Shown in pieces: positions 1 to 13,300 of a DNA stretch of 64,000 nucleotides. Source of the DNA: Tubiluchus corallicola (lineage: Eukaryota > Priapulida > Priapulimorpha > Priapulimorphida > Tubiluchidae). Position 1 is the stretch's first letter; each line of letters opens with the position of its first letter. The stretch is from contig JAQGDQ010000023.1 of assembly GCA_030141605.1 (NCBI GenBank), positions 558,001 through 622,000 of the forward strand. The letters are read 5' to 3'. The notes under the pieces were generated by a model. That model saw only the letters and a list, made by a program, of their open reading frames with translations, was not told the DNA's origin and searched no databases. The translations under genes and the position numbers were made by a program.

Positions 1-756
1 ATTTTGATGATTTGTTTTTAAGCTGAATTTTCAGGCATTTGATTCTTTAGTAACTCATGACTGTTGTCTGAAAATAAAGATATTTTGATAATTTGTTTTT
101 TAAGCTGAATTTTCAGGCATTGGAGCAAATGCGTTTTAACTTTAATTTGTAGGTAATTTTTGCCTGGTACTAGGTCACTGCTCATCCGAAGTTTTGCATG
201 GTTTTGCAAGGCATGCCTCCTGATCATGAGAATAATGATTTTTTTATAAGGTTGATTAATAATTGATGTTTTGGCACTGAATGTTAAAGTAATTCTAATT
301 TGACTTAAAGCTCATAAAACTGTCTTTCTGTCCACCCCATTATGGTATTTTAGTTCTTACTGGGGTAAAGATTTTCTGGCTAAAGTTTACAATTCTTCAC
401 ACACAAGAAATTGGTTCGTGAAACAGATTAGGGATAAGGTTAGGATTAGGGTTTGGGTTAGGGTTAGTGTTAGAGTTAGGGTTAGGATATTTAAATTGTG
501 TGGGGAATTAGCTTGAAAATAAGATAGTGCTCTTCTGAGATAATCATAAAGAAGATAAAGTGTCATTAAAAGTCTCACAAAGTTTGTCTTCGTTTGTGTG
601 AGGAATTGTAAACTCTTTTCAATTTTGTAATGATTAACAAAGGTATGCCAGACACTGTATTACTTCAGATAATGCGCTGCGAAGATTATTAAATAAAACA
701 CTTTTTTTATGTGTTGTGAATAATTTCTGCTGCTAATAATTGATTATTCATTAAAG
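1..756. other. ERAL1 intron sequence, left edge of window
   Basis: No exon is visible here. The next visible ERAL1 exon starts at 757 just after the position of the G1 P-loop, so this stretch is presumably intronic and the first exons lie outside the window. It contains a direct repeat of about 40 bases (1-40 and 82-121, period 81) and the TTAGGG-containing MITE at 384-614. Confidence 0.6.
384..614. mobile_element. MITE with internal TTAGGG-like tract
   Basis: Terminal inverted repeats are visible: AGTTTACAATTCTTCACACA at 384-403 and its near-perfect reverse complement at 595-614 (one mismatch). Between them, 428-487 holds a degenerate tract of TTAGGG-type hexamers. A partial second copy at 59730-59782 again joins a TTAGGG run to the same right-hand end (ATTTAAATTGTGTGGGGAATTGTAAACTTC split over those bases). 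There is no coding capacity. The shared telomere-type tract plus terminal repeats argues for a mobile non-autonomous element rather than an ancient telomere fusion. Confidence 0.65.
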
Positions 757-3700
757 GTTTGTTCAACATCAGTGAAAGTTCATACGACAAGGCGGAAGAC
801 TCTTGCTGTAATTGTGGAAGACAATGCACAAATTGTAAGTAAGTCTTTCTGAAATAGTTTATACTTTGCTTTCTAAAAATACTGAAACCTGTACGATGTT
901 TGTTGTTGTTGTTGTTCATGTTGTTAAGACTGCATTTCCATTGCATCCACACAGACATACGGAAAATGTCGCTCATACGGAAAAAAATTGAAGCAATAGT
1001 GCATTTTTGCAAGTCATTGTTTTCCATGCTTGTCATTTCCATTACATACACTTTACTTGTTAAACCATTTTTCTGCTGACATAAAAGTTCATTTCTGGAA
1101 ACACTGTAGAGATTAGACCTTCCCTCTGTGACAAAATGAACTTATATACGGTCTTAGAAATTTCACAAGGCAGGTGTGAGCTGAAATAGCTTGTAAGGTC
1201 AGTGATGAAGAACAAACATTTAGTTTTTACTATAAATTTTGCTTTTTTCAGCATTTCCATAAATTTGGGTCTGATTTTGCAATTCTTTATTCAATGGATT
1301 TTGTCAAATTTATGGCAAACATTGTCAAATTTATTGTCTGCGAATTTCGAATCAGTCAATTTGACTTGTTGCAATTGCTAAACATATAGGCCTTTTACAC
1401 TTTCTCAAAATTGCATCGCATAATTAGTTACAGTGGAGAAAATTATAAGAGATGACTATTATCAGCTGTATTCTGTATTGCGTTTCTTAAACCATTAACA
1501 GGAAATGCATGCTTCGTTCTCCTCGAAAGTCCCCTGACTTGATTATTTTTGCCACATTGTAATACAAGTACAGTGTAATGAGTTCGGATGCAGTAGAAAC
1601 AACTTTTGCAGATGTAAAATGTGCAAACGGAAAAATCTGTATGCATGTGTTTGTGTGAATGCAGTGGAAATGCAGCCTAAAATTGTGCAAGGTGTAGTGT
1701 GGTGAGAGCCTATCAGAAATATTTACCCTTTTTTCAATCAGTCATCCGCTAGAAGTTAGCGTTTCACTATTCTAGGTTTTTGAGGTGAATTTTCAGTTCT
1801 TTTCATCTTGCATAAATGTGAAATTTTATTATAGTCAGTGGATCTGTTCTAGAATATAGTTTTAATTAGAACATATCAAAATGATATCTAGTATGCGTTT
1901 TCAAGCTGTTATGTTTAAGATTTATATTTTTAGGTGATTCTTGACACGCCTGGTATCATTAGTAAACACCATGGTAAAAAGTAAGTGCTGTTATGAACAC
2001 TTTTTGCGGAAAACGTTTTATGAAACCCTCATGTTGTATTCTGCATGAACTTACATGTGGAATAGAGTAATTGTTAGAATACTGTCAACAGTTGCTGACT
2101 GATTTTTGTTGCATTTACTATACTAAGTGGGTCATCAAATAGGGAACAAAGAAGCTTCTTTTTAGGAAAGCAAGTCATTAGGCAAAGTAAAATGAGTAAT
2201 CGAATGTGTACTGCTAGTAGAGCTTTAATGTTTCGTAGCTTGACATAAGCAAAAAACAAAAAAAACAGGCACTACTAAATTTAACTTGGTCATGTTATAT
2301 TTCATCAGGAGTATTGACGTGAGTATATCGTGAGTATTGACTTGAGGTCTAGTAAGCTACTTAGCAGAGTTACTTCCCAGAGTCGTTCTTTTGTGCTGCC
2401 CCTCAACTTTGGAAACAGCTGTCCCTACATTTTAAATGTCTCCATGTCTCCTTGTTTTAACTCTCAAATAAAACACTGTTATTTTCTTTATTTTTTAGTA
2501 ACCCATAATTTATAAATTTTAGTTGTTTTTGTAAATGTTAGTCGCCTGATGTAATGTGATTTTAATTTGCATAACATTTTTTATTTCCGTGATCTTATTA
2601 TACTTTTTAATTCTGTAAAGTCAACGAGCCATCTGGAAAGTCACGCTAATAAATTGTTATTAATTAATTATTAAAGGACCAAAATGCAGTATGTTAATTT
2701 TAGAATTGCACTACTCTTTGCAGAATTTGCAACAATAGATGCAAGAAAGCAAAATGTCACAAGATGACAAATAAGTTCTATAAACTAACTTTAACTTTGT
2801 TGTTTCTAAATATTTATAAATATGTGAAGAAAATTTGTTCAGTCAACTAGAAAACGTGTATTTTGGAATTGGCAGCTTGTCGAAATGTTGAATGAATTAT
2901 CTTTTACATAATATAATTAATTTTTTATCGACAGACACAACTTGGAAAATTCAGTTGTTGACGATCCGGAAGCATCGTTAAATGAAGCTGATTTGGGTAA
3001 GTTTAATATTTTCAAATTTGTGAACCATTTTATTTTTTTGAGAAATTTTGCACCATCTTATTTGCTTTGACTTATTTCTTACTAAACTCTGTTCAAGGTT
3101 CATAATTATTTGTTCTTCATATCATCCTAGTAGTATAGTGCAGTTAGTAGAATGTCTAGCTCTTGACACTGCTTCTACATTTGGCTGGAAAGACCTCAAG
3201 CCTCGTTGGGTTTTTCAAAAAAGCTGTAAGTAGGGCCATATCAACTCCTATGGGCTAGTATCCCCAGGGCCCCTCAAGCTTTGGTAACAAATCTGTTTTT
3301 CCACTATGGCTGTGTTGAAATATGTGGTAGTATGGTTTCCAATAAATAGTAAAATGGTAACATTTCTTAAAGTATATTTTATTCACAAACAAAAGATGGC
3401 TGTTCTAGTTTATGTAAAGAATTTTGCAATATGTTTACTACAAGCTACGTAAACGTCCCTAATATATATCACTAGTAAAAATTTTGAAAATGAGTGCAGG
3501 CGAGTTAGAGGGTGGCTCCGTCTGAGAGGCATATAATTTCATTGGCCTAGGGGACCCAAAATGTCACAATATGGCCCTGGCTGTAAGCTAAACATCCTAG
3601 CAGGAAAAGTACTTGTCTTTGGTGAGTAACCTCACTAGTGGTCATTTAGCTTTGTTCTCAAGTTCAGGTTATACAAAACTAGTCATTTAGTAATTACACT

Positions 3701-6700
3701 TCGTTTTCTTTAACAAAAATGTATCTCCTTATCTAGAGTAATTGTAAAACCAGATAATTATAATTGATCATTTAAATGGGTTGAAAATTGTTGTTATTCG
3801 CTTTTTTGTTGTGACTAGTAATTATTGTTTATTTTTACAAATTTGCGTGGGCATTCGTTACAGGAATTCATTTGGTATTTTATTTTATTTTAATTTATTT
3901 ATTTGGCAGATTACAAAATGAAGTTGCAAATTTATTTGTGTTTCGTTTAAGTCAAATTTTATAATTTCTTTGCTCATCAACATTAGACTGCTTTTGTCAC
4001 TGCTTTTTGTGGAGGAAACTGTCATTTGGGTCTTTCTTTATTGGCTTTTAGATTTCAATAGTTTCCGTGGGGTACTTGTTTTACTATTGCTTTTCATTTT
4101 TTCTTGCCTTTTTTAGATGCAGGATATCAATTCAATTTTTTTCTAGGACTTTTCCTATCTGTTGAAATTTTTTACTAGGCATTTGCTTTCCCACTTATTG
4201 CAGTCCTGTTTGCTTCACGAAGAGTATCATCAAATACCATCTACCACTAAGCAGTTAGTTATAAGACAACTTTCTGCACTGTTCTCATATTTTTAGGTTG
4301 GCATAACTGCCCAGAAAGCGGAAGGTGTTTGGTTCGAGTCCCAGTGGAGTGCAAAATTTTTTTAGAGATTAAAACTGAGTATTGCTTTCTTGCATTTATT
4401 GGGTTTCTAACTGTAGCGCTTCTCTTTAAGTGGCATAGCTCTGGCTCTGTTTGGCATGATCTGCATACAAAAATATCAAAAAATATTTTAACTTTTTAGT
4501 TAACAACTAGTAGATGAATTATATTTTATATATATATACTAAAAATACACATAATTCTTTTTCAGTTGCTGTGATAGTGGACGTTTCTAACTTTGTAGGA
4601 AGACAGTGTATTGATTACAAAATTCTTCAAATGCTGTGCAAACATCAAGATAAGAAATCTGTTTTAATTTTAAACAAGGTGTATAGCATTTCTAAATTAC
4701 ACAGTAATGTTGTTACTGTATTGATTTTTGCCAACTTGTCATGTATTAATTATTGATACATTCCTCTGTTTGCCTATATTTGTATCTGCAGTGTATTTTA
4801 AAAACAGTATATCGAATACACAAAAGTCTGTCCAATGGTCTCCTTTGATATATACTAGGAATGCTAAGCATTTACTAGAATACATGGCATTACCATTTGT
4901 CATGGATCGGCGTCACCATATCTGCTACATTTGTGAGTTAGAATGGTCAAGGTGACTGCTACTTAATAAATTTCTTCATGACTCAAAGACTATTCAGCAT
5001 GTAAAAATTGGCAGTATAGGCTGTCCTCAACATAAATCCTTTTCCAAGGTCTAATATTTGATGCTATATCATAAATAAATACCTTTAAATAAACCATTAA
5101 AATAAACACCATTATGGCATTTTTCTTTGCTGTGCAAAATCTTGCTTATGTCAGGTGTCAAGAGAAAAAAGCTGTAAAATAGTCTTCAAATTCTTTATGC
5201 ATTGACTGCATATACACAAACATTTATGCATTGACTGCATATACACAAACAAAACTGTTGCAGATTTTATTTCTTTGTTTCTTGTATTCCTGTTGCTACA
5301 TAGATGTCCTTTTATATTATCCTATTTGTATATTTCTTGGCATTGTGTTGTTTTCAGGTAGACTTGCTGAAGTCTGATTTGCTGGCTTTGGACATTTCCC
5401 GGAAACTTGCGGAAGGTATTGTAGGTGGAAAACCTCACGGAGTCCCAGCTGCTCGTCAGAAACAACCGCAGATGTCTGATCTCTTTAAAAATGCTGACAG
5501 ACATTTGAAGGTGGAAAAAAACAAATATAATGAAAAGCAAGACTTTTTAGAAGTTGATGTCAGAGCAAACAGTAACCAAATTTCTGAAGAGACTATGCTG
5601 TTACTGAAAAAATTATACAATGTTGAGCCTTGTCCTGTGATCGTGAAAACAGATAGATTTAGAACACCAATTGAAAGACTAGGTGATTATGATGCTCACT
5701 TGGAGTCTAATGAAGGTCTGTCAGAAAAGGAAAAGATTTTGCGCAAAGTGCTGTTGAACAAAAAGGGTTGGCCTTTCTTTAGTGAAGTTTTCTACGTGTC
5801 AGCTTTGGAGGGTACGGGAGTTTCGTATTTAAAGGTATAAAACTTATTGCAAGTTATTGTTTTCAGTAGTATGTGCTTAGCTGGGATCATGTTAAGAACG
5901 CCATCAAAATTAGTCGTATTATTGTTTAACTTCTATGCCAATGATATTGTTTTCAGTAATTAATATATTGACTGTTATATGCCCATATTAGGTATTTATG
6001 GAAATACTCTCTTGTACACAATTTAAATATTTTTAGTTGGTTGCCACCTAATTCTATGTTTCTTAAGATATGCAGGCCTTAAAATTATTGATCCGCTCTG
6101 ATGTTACTTAAGTGTTCAGTGAACACTCTTTATGAATGGCACGCACTATGTACAGTGTACAATGCTTTTAGTAAACTTGTCAATGCGTTTTCAATCAGAA
6201 ACGTGCATTTCCCCACAAAATACTGCTATTGAACAAAGAGTCAAATTAAAAATCCTTTTTGTAAGTTTGAAAAATTTGAAAGTGTCAATTTGTCTTAATA
6301 ACTTGATTAGTAGGTATATCATATATTGAACTGTCAAGCACAAACTTTGTCGAAACCAAACAAAACACATCAATAGAACACTTTTCCAAGCGCCCCTGCA
6401 TTACTGAACGTAATTGCTATAACAGTGTAGAATTGTAGTAGTGTAAAGACATTAAAAGCCAAATTAATGATGTATTTTCGACGAATAATTGTCTTGCGAT
6501 AGCATACTATTTCTGATAGTACTTTACTTTGTCTTATATCTGCTATGCTTTTTATACAAATTGGATGCTTTGTATTTGTCTAGATTAAATGTCAGTAGCA
6601 GTGCTGAACCACAATTGAGCCTTCAACTAAACATTATTATGAAATTATGTTAATATTTGTAGCAATGGTTAATAGATCATGCTCTGCCCAGTCAGTGGTT

Positions 6701-8826
6701 GTATCACAAGCATTTTGTGACAGATCAGGCACCAGAAGAGATTGTTGAGATGTGCATAAGAGGAAAGCTACTAGATACGCTGCCACAAGAAATACCTTAT
6801 TGCTTAAAACTGGTAAGATCTTCATACTGCTTCTAAAATTCAGACACCTCTAATGAATTTTTTTGTGATTACTTTATTTAAAAAAATAATTATTACTTGT
6901 TTGTTAAATTGGTTTTTTGCCGTGTTAGGCAGAGCTATAGAACTGTTTGATCTGAAAATAATTAGGAATGTGAGAAAGCAAATGGCCTAAATTTGATTGC
7001 GATTGGATTTATTAATTTAGACTTCAGAGAACATTATTTGTTTGTAAAAAAAACTGCTGGTTTATGTTCGTAATTTGTACTTTTCTTTTTTATAAACAAA
7101 TTTTTGTTTTTACATAACGTAATATGATTTATTTATTTTTTTGCATTTATTTCATTCTATTATTTGAAGCAAAGCAAAATAAACAATTTTCAAATGTAAA
7201 TTTGCAGAATTGTTTTTAATGAAATGTGTCATATAGTTGTCATGTGAGCTATTACATGTCCTCAAAACTTTGTTTTTTATTTAGTAATTAATAGGAAAGA
7301 AAGAAATTGCCACTATTCTAATTAATAGAGTCAGTTTGTTGTAGGATGTTAAGTTGATGGTTCCAGATGAAAGAGGCACTTTAGTGATTAATGTAGATGT
7401 CGTTGCACCACGTTCCGGATTAGTGGTACGATTTTTTCCAATTTATGATGTATAGTTAAACTGCATTTTTATGGGTTTTCTTTCGCCAAGTCAATCAAGA
7501 TTCATGGTAGCAGCTATGTTTTGGCTACTAAAGTTAAGATAGCTGATAGGTGATAAGGCTGATACTGACAGCTGATACCAACAAGTGGTTGGGTGAAACG
7601 CTTCTATTCTCGCTGTGAGTCGTTTCTTTCATATTAGGCTGCTTACCTTTTAGAGGGAGAACTTGTATACACCCAAATGTGGCTGCTATACCTCTGCTGG
7701 TTTGCTGGCTCTTCTTAGAAGCACGGACTTGATAGAAAGAAAAGTCGCTGGTTTTGCCATGACCACCTAATTTCAGTAGGAATGCCACTGTGTGGCGTAT
7801 TCCAGCTTGTAGGATTCTGAATTGTGTAAAAAAATCCAAAGCATATATTGTTTGAACCATTTAGTTGAGTATCTCAGTGCAAATAGGTAAAATTAAAAAT
7901 GCAAGAACATTCAAATTTATATATACTATTGCTTTATAACTAGGAACAACATTAATATAATTAAGATGCATAAGTAGTTTCTAAGCAAAATTTAATACCA
8001 TCTTTATCAAAAAAATATTTTTGTGCCAAAAGTACCTACTTAATGACTGCTGCAAACTTTTGCAAATTTCAAAAATGAATAAAATTTTTTTTGTTTCCTA
8101 ATGCTAATATGCATTTGCAAGCTTTGTTAAGAAAGATGCTGGCAAAAATACTGCCAACTCTAATAGAGTTGTCAAAACCTTTGTAGAAGTATGTCATTTG
8201 TCAATTGTTAATTAATTAGATCTCAGGATCAAATTCCAGCTAGTCAACAATTTTTCAGCATCTTCTTTCTTAAACTCATTACCCACATTGGGTAATAATT
8301 GTTGAAATTAATTGCAATGGTTTATTACTATTCTGGCAGTCACAGTCATATTCTAATTAATTAATGACATCATTAGTTGCCAGCTAATTTGAGAAAAGTG
8401 TTGATATCATAAGTATGTCATTTGTTTCTGTTACTTTATTCAGGTGCTATCTTTTTGTGTGAAACTTGGCATTAACCTGTCTTTCTAAGTGCAAATAGTA
8501 GTTTTCATACTTAAACGTCACTCGACTCGAGTTAGGCTTAAAAATTAAAGAAGTTAATGTAAAGTTTGTAGTTCTCCTATGCTGCATGTGCTGCACTATT
8601 GTTTCCTAGCTAAAACACAAACAACTAAAACACAAAATAGGATATTATTAACAATGTAATGGAAAATGCTTCTCTTTTTTAGAAGAAAGTTATTGGCAAG
8701 GAAGGAGTTCTCATTAGACTCGTCATTGAAGAAGCTACGGCAGAACTGATAGAAATTTTTCAGTGTCCTGTAAAACTCAGGCTTGCTGTTTGTGATGGAA
8801 GTCCTGAAGTCAAAAGAAAATGTTGA
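757..8826 (+). CDS. ERAL1: ERAL1, mitochondrial Era-like GTPase (5' end outside window)
   Basis: Era-family GTPase that in animals binds mitochondrial 12S rRNA and helps assemble the small mitoribosomal subunit. Eight exons are visible: 757-834, 1934-1980, 2935-2996, 4566-4678, 5358-5834, 6663-6812, 7345-7425 and 8683-8826. All have GT-AG borders and matching phase, giving 383 codons to a TGA stop. Visible signatures in order are the switch I segment VHTTR, the G3 motif LDTPG in the second exon, the G4 motif NKVD split across the 4678/5358 junction, the G5-like VSAL near 5800, and the C-terminal KH domain with IGKEG (GxxG loop) in the last exon. The P-loop exon and mitochondrial leader lie upstream of base 1. 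The G4-to-G5 interval is unusually long (about 150 residues), charged and Lys-rich. The next gene starts 1.5 kb downstream on the same strand. Confidence 0.93.
3231..3579. mobile_element. hAT-type MITE with perfect 8-bp target duplication
   Basis: The ends read TAGGGCCATAT (from 3231) and ATATGGCCCTG (to 3579), which are inverted copies differing only at the outermost base. The flanks carry an exact 8-bp duplication, GCTGTAAG, at 3223-3230 and 3580-3587, the duplication size made by hAT transposases. The 349-bp interior has no meaningful ORF. It sits in an ERAL1 intron. Confidence 0.8.
4290..4440 (+). repeat. tRNA-derived SINE-like repeat, family B copy 1
   Basis: A B-box-like GGTTCGAGTCC at 4331-4341 is followed by CCAGTGGAGTGCAAAATTTT and a body that also occurs at about 26290-26370 (GGTTCGTGTCCCAATTGAAG followed by TGCAAAACATTTTTCAGAT). 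The two copies share the tRNA-like head and the start of the body, which is the expected form of a SINE. Ends are approximate. Confidence 0.5.
5194..5251. repeat. 29-bp tandem duplication
   Basis: The unit starting TTTATGCATTGACTGCATAT (5194) recurs immediately at 5223 with period 29. It lies in the ERAL1 intron just before the large exon. Confidence 0.85.
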
Positions 8827-10346
8827 TGATGTATACGATAGTCTGCTCTTTGAATCTGTTAAAATTAGTTCAAATATTTTAAGTTCATTTTCAGTTTTTA
8901 AATAAGAGCAGCACAGTTAATTTGCTGTGTTTTACAAAACTTTTATGTGGATACAAGTATAACTATTTTTGTAATTTATTTAAAAGAGAAACTCTTAGAT
9001 TGTGTATTGTTAGGCCTGAAGGCTAAAAAGTCTTTATTTGTGATAAATTTTGTGGTGTCTCTGTTGTTGGATTCCTTGAGATATGCAACTTGCAAGCAAA
9101 GTGTATTTACTGAGCCTTGAACTCACACATGCACGCACACACACACATACACACGTTTTATTATATAACTTTTTGAAATGAAGTAAAAAATAGTCAAATG
9201 ATGTACGTAATGATTTGAAAACCATGTATTACAGAGTTGTAATCCATTGACACTGAAATATGCTATATGTATGTTCAAAATTGTTGTAACAATTGTGCTA
9301 ATAAATGATTGTACATATCTAGAAAATTGCTTGCATAATAGTTTGCATTTTGTGAAGTTAAGCAAGTTAATTGCAGCATAGAAGCAAGCAATATGTATAA
9401 AAAAGAGAACTGATCATTTTTTGCTTCATCAGGGAAAAAAGTTTAACAAATTTTGATTATTTTTTTGATAGACTCCTATTGAACACTGAGTATTGGAGAC
9501 GCATACTGCTTTTTAACTAGAATAAAAAGCAAAGCCATAATTCTTGAAAATTCATGATTGAAGTGTCAATCAGTTCATGATATGATGGTGACAGAAGTTT
9601 GACATATCTAGCAGCATTAGCTGTATGTGCTTGCATAAGTATTTCATCTAAATGTACAGTAATAAGTATTAATATCTCACCAGCATAATTGTCTGCACAT
9701 ACCGCATGAACGTGTAAGCAAACCTTAACGAGCTTTGAAATGCAAAAAATGGTTTTCCTCAAAAATCACCGGTTTATATAAATTTATATTAGGAAATTCT
9801 GTCATAAAAAAATGAAAATATTTGTGGAAAATGCAGGGAAATTTTCAGGGTGAAACAAGTACGTTTTCACAAGGACGCATCGCAAGTACACGATGTAATA
9901 AAATATCAGCATATAATTATGTAAAATGATGGTCGTTCACGTTAACGCGTTTTAATTTTATTTTAACTAACAGGTTACTACTGAAGAGCTTTATCTTTTT
10001 TCATAACGCCTACGACAGAACTGACGTATGCCCTGTTTTGGCAGAATATGAATATAGTGTAGATTGTTATTGCCAAGATTAAAAGGTACACAAAACACTA
10101 TATAGTACCTTCAGACTTACGTTTATACATTGGAATGTAAATAGTTACCCTACATAGAGCTGAACTAGTGGAAGTATTAGAGGTATCTGTATATTACTGC
10201 TATACGTTGTTGGACTTTGATCTTGAACCTACGTCCCTTATGTTTACCCTCAGCCAGTCGATTATTCACCACACACACATATCGTGCGCTAGTAAAAAGA
10301 AAGAACTTTAATTTTCTTTTGTTTTCCTTTGCAAGAAGTGTTTAAA
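8827..10346. other. Intergenic, ERAL1 to tetraspanin
   Basis: Holds the ERAL1 3' UTR and presumably the tetraspanin promoter. A short (CA)n run lies at about 9123-9150. The ORFs on the minus strand here (9034-9762) are short, low in complexity and show no family signature. I see no RNA gene or recognisable promoter element. Confidence 0.6.
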
Positions 10347-13300
10347 ATGGCTGTCGAAGGCACGTACAAGTTGATGAAATACCTACTTTTGGTATTCACG
10401 TTTTGTTTTTGGGTAAGTTCTGTTGATGGGCTCATATAGTTTTGTATAATGTTAGCTTATTCTGACTAGTTAAATAATGGTGGGAGCCATGATGGTAGAC
10501 GTGCACCGGAATCATTGTACAGTTTTATTAACTTACTTAATAATAATAATTCGTCTGATATTTAATTTCTAGTTTAAGTAGGGCTTTGTAGAAATGTGAC
10601 TGTTATCTTTGCTCCTCTGGTTTGCATGTAAAAAGAACGAGAACACAGAAAGTTTATAAGTAAAAATACACATCCTCTAAGAACACTACATAGCCATTAA
10701 CCGGATGCAGGGCCGAATTAAGGTGTATTGGTGCCCCAAGCACCCCCCCATTTCTTCTTTGCCTCGCGTCACCGCGTGCGCGTCTCGCGGCTAAAAGCAT
10801 ACGTATTATGCGACATTATATATTATATAAAACTAACTGTATTGCTATATATCTAAGATTTATGCAATTGAAATATTTATTGACATCAAAATGAAATTCT
10901 AATAATTAAATAAATCAACTACAGAAAAGAATGTATGATGTTTGACATTAAGCAAAAAATTAGTCATTTACAGCACCTGAGGTCACTAGTTACTGAGGTA
11001 TAAACACTAAACAAACAGTTTAATTCTAAACGATCTGAATATATCAGTAACACCTTTCAATTACACAATGGCTCATTTAGTGATGTTATCAACTTCATTT
11101 GAGGTTTATGTTAACATACTTTATTAAAACTGTATCTGTTTTCACTTTTTTGCCAGCTTGGCGCCCACTGAGTCTCGGTTCCCGCAGACGCGTTTAGTCT
11201 GCTCATGCGTTAATCAGGCCCTGACTGGACGATTTGGAAGTCTACAACACCTCATATGACTCCTAAATAAACTGAACAGCTCCCAAAGAAATTCGCACAG
11301 CTTTTGTGTACTTGCCATACTTTTCAACAATTCATATGCTTTCCAACAACTTCACAAGTTTTCTAGAAAAATATACAGTTTCAACGAATTCGCGTGTCTA
11401 AGGATTCCACGTAACTTTCAACTATTTTAGTTAGTTTAAACTTCATTTATTTATAGTGGATTTACAAAACAGACTGCGTCTGAAACAGGTATCTCCACGG
11501 TGCAAGTGCTGAGTTGCAAAGTGCTAATAAAAGAATAATAAGCGTCAGAACTAATAATTCTCACACTCGGATTCGATAACAAGTGTAATGTACACGCTCA
11601 AACCAGTGTTGCGTTTCCACAGCTAAATTGTTTATTCTGCAAAAATACAAATTTGCTCTAGTCTACAAAGTTATTGCGCAATTCTACTGGCTAGCTACAA
11701 TTATTACCTCTACAAAGCTACTGCAATAAGTGCTACAGATTACGATGTTACACTAAAAGGCTAAAATGCTTTGTTGGTCCAATATTGAGTCACGAAAAGC
11801 CAGAATGTCAGTAAAAGGTAGCAGTAGCAGAATAATTACAGGTCAAATTTTAAAGGAAACAGAGACGTGTGTGCGTAACAAATTTCGTCTATACAGTACA
11901 ATGTCAGAGTAGAAAAGTAGTCCATCTCGTAGAACTACAGTCTAATGTATTGTGGCTTCTAATGCATATACTACCTTGGGAAGGGGAAATAGACCAAAAC
12001 ATTTGTACCTGCAACACGCCGCCCCCTTTGAATGTTCTATCCAGAACATGAAACATAACAAAATATTTATCAATCATTAAACTATAATCTCATTTTGGAA
12101 CACAAAACAGCAGTTTGCTAAGCACGGTCAAGCAGACAAAGCTTCTGCACAGGCCGTTTCAGAGTTAACGACTTTGTCTTGAGTAACACAGAGCGGACCA
12201 AGCCATCATTACCCGGGTAGGTATCAACAATGCAACCAAGTTCTCAACGGTTTCTTGGCAAGGTGTTGTCGATTAATAGAACAACACCTCCACGCTTGAG
12301 ATTTTCCTTCTGTTCCTCCCAGTTTTGGAATTGTTGTAGCATCGGAAGATATTCACGAGTCCATCGCCGCCAAAAGACGTCTGTCAAATACCGGGCGCCA
12401 TCTTCGCCTACATAAGTCAGAAGAATCAAAGAGCTTGACGGGTACTGAACCAGTTCTTAACAGCAGTAAATTGTTTAGAGTAAGAGCCTCAAGACCATTT
12501 GGATCATCTGATACTGTTGTAATCGGCCTGTCATTTATAATGGACTCTACCATGCACAATAGTATCAGAGTAGACAAGCTTTCATCATCAAATCTTTGCT
12601 CACTGCATATAGAAAATGCAACTCAGCGAATGGATCGGATCATCCTTTCCCAAGCTCCACCACGATGGGATGCACCTGGTGTGTTAAAGATCCATTGTGC
12701 CTGACGCTTCCGTAGAACATTTGCAATCTTCTGCTGATCCCAGTTGCACATTGCTGCTCTCAATTCTTTCTCTGCACCGACAAAGTTAGTGCCATTGTCA
12801 GATCGGATGATAGATGGAGGCCCACGGCAAGAAATAAATCTGAAAAGAGCATTAATGAAACTATCGGTCTTCCGGGAATGTAGTACCTCTATGTGAACAG
12901 CACGAATATTCAGGCAAGTGAAGACACATCCGTATCTCTTCACCTCTGAAAGACCTCTTTTGACAAAAAACGGACCAAAGCAGTCCACACCAACAGCTGC
13001 GAAGGCAGATTGAGACACGCGGTCATCTAGCAGATCAGCCATTTTTTCACTTAATTACAGTCAGCAGATAGTAATTAATTTACAACTAATTTACACGCCT
13101 AAAGAATTCCAACAAATTCTTACGTCTTTTAACTAGTAGACACATTTTTCAACAAATTCATACATTCCATTTCAGCTTCACAGAATTTTTCTGCGTCGCC
13201 AGCGAGATCGAATGTGGACCGAACTTCACGTACAGGGTGTTCCAGAAGAAACAAATATGTTGACCAAATCACAAATGCGGTTGAGTGTTAACTGTTAAGC

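Larger units (their letters stand above)
11607..13045 (-). mobile_element. BEL/Pao LTR retrotransposon remnant, 5'-truncated
   Basis: Read on the minus strand, integrase and C-terminal pol sequence (13042 down to about 12100) is followed by a purine-rich tract (12017-12034) and a putative 3' LTR of 410 bp (11607-12016). The LTR starts TGTTGC and ends GCAACA, a perfect short inverted terminus as in BEL LTRs. The upstream part (gag, protease, reverse transcriptase and the 5' LTR) is missing beyond about 13045. It is inactive: truncated and interrupted by nonsense codons and a frameshift. It lies in tetraspanin intron 1, opposite to the gene. Confidence 0.8.

Noticed and set aside
428-487. Ancient telomere fusion or interstitial telomere.
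   Set aside because: The tract is bounded by terminal inverted repeats and recurs with the same right-hand boundary at 59730, which fits a mobile element better.
7534-7860. A 108-codon minus-strand ORF in the ERAL1 intron region.
   Set aside because: No recognisable domain, no splice signals matching an exon, and it is antisense in an intron; treated as chance.
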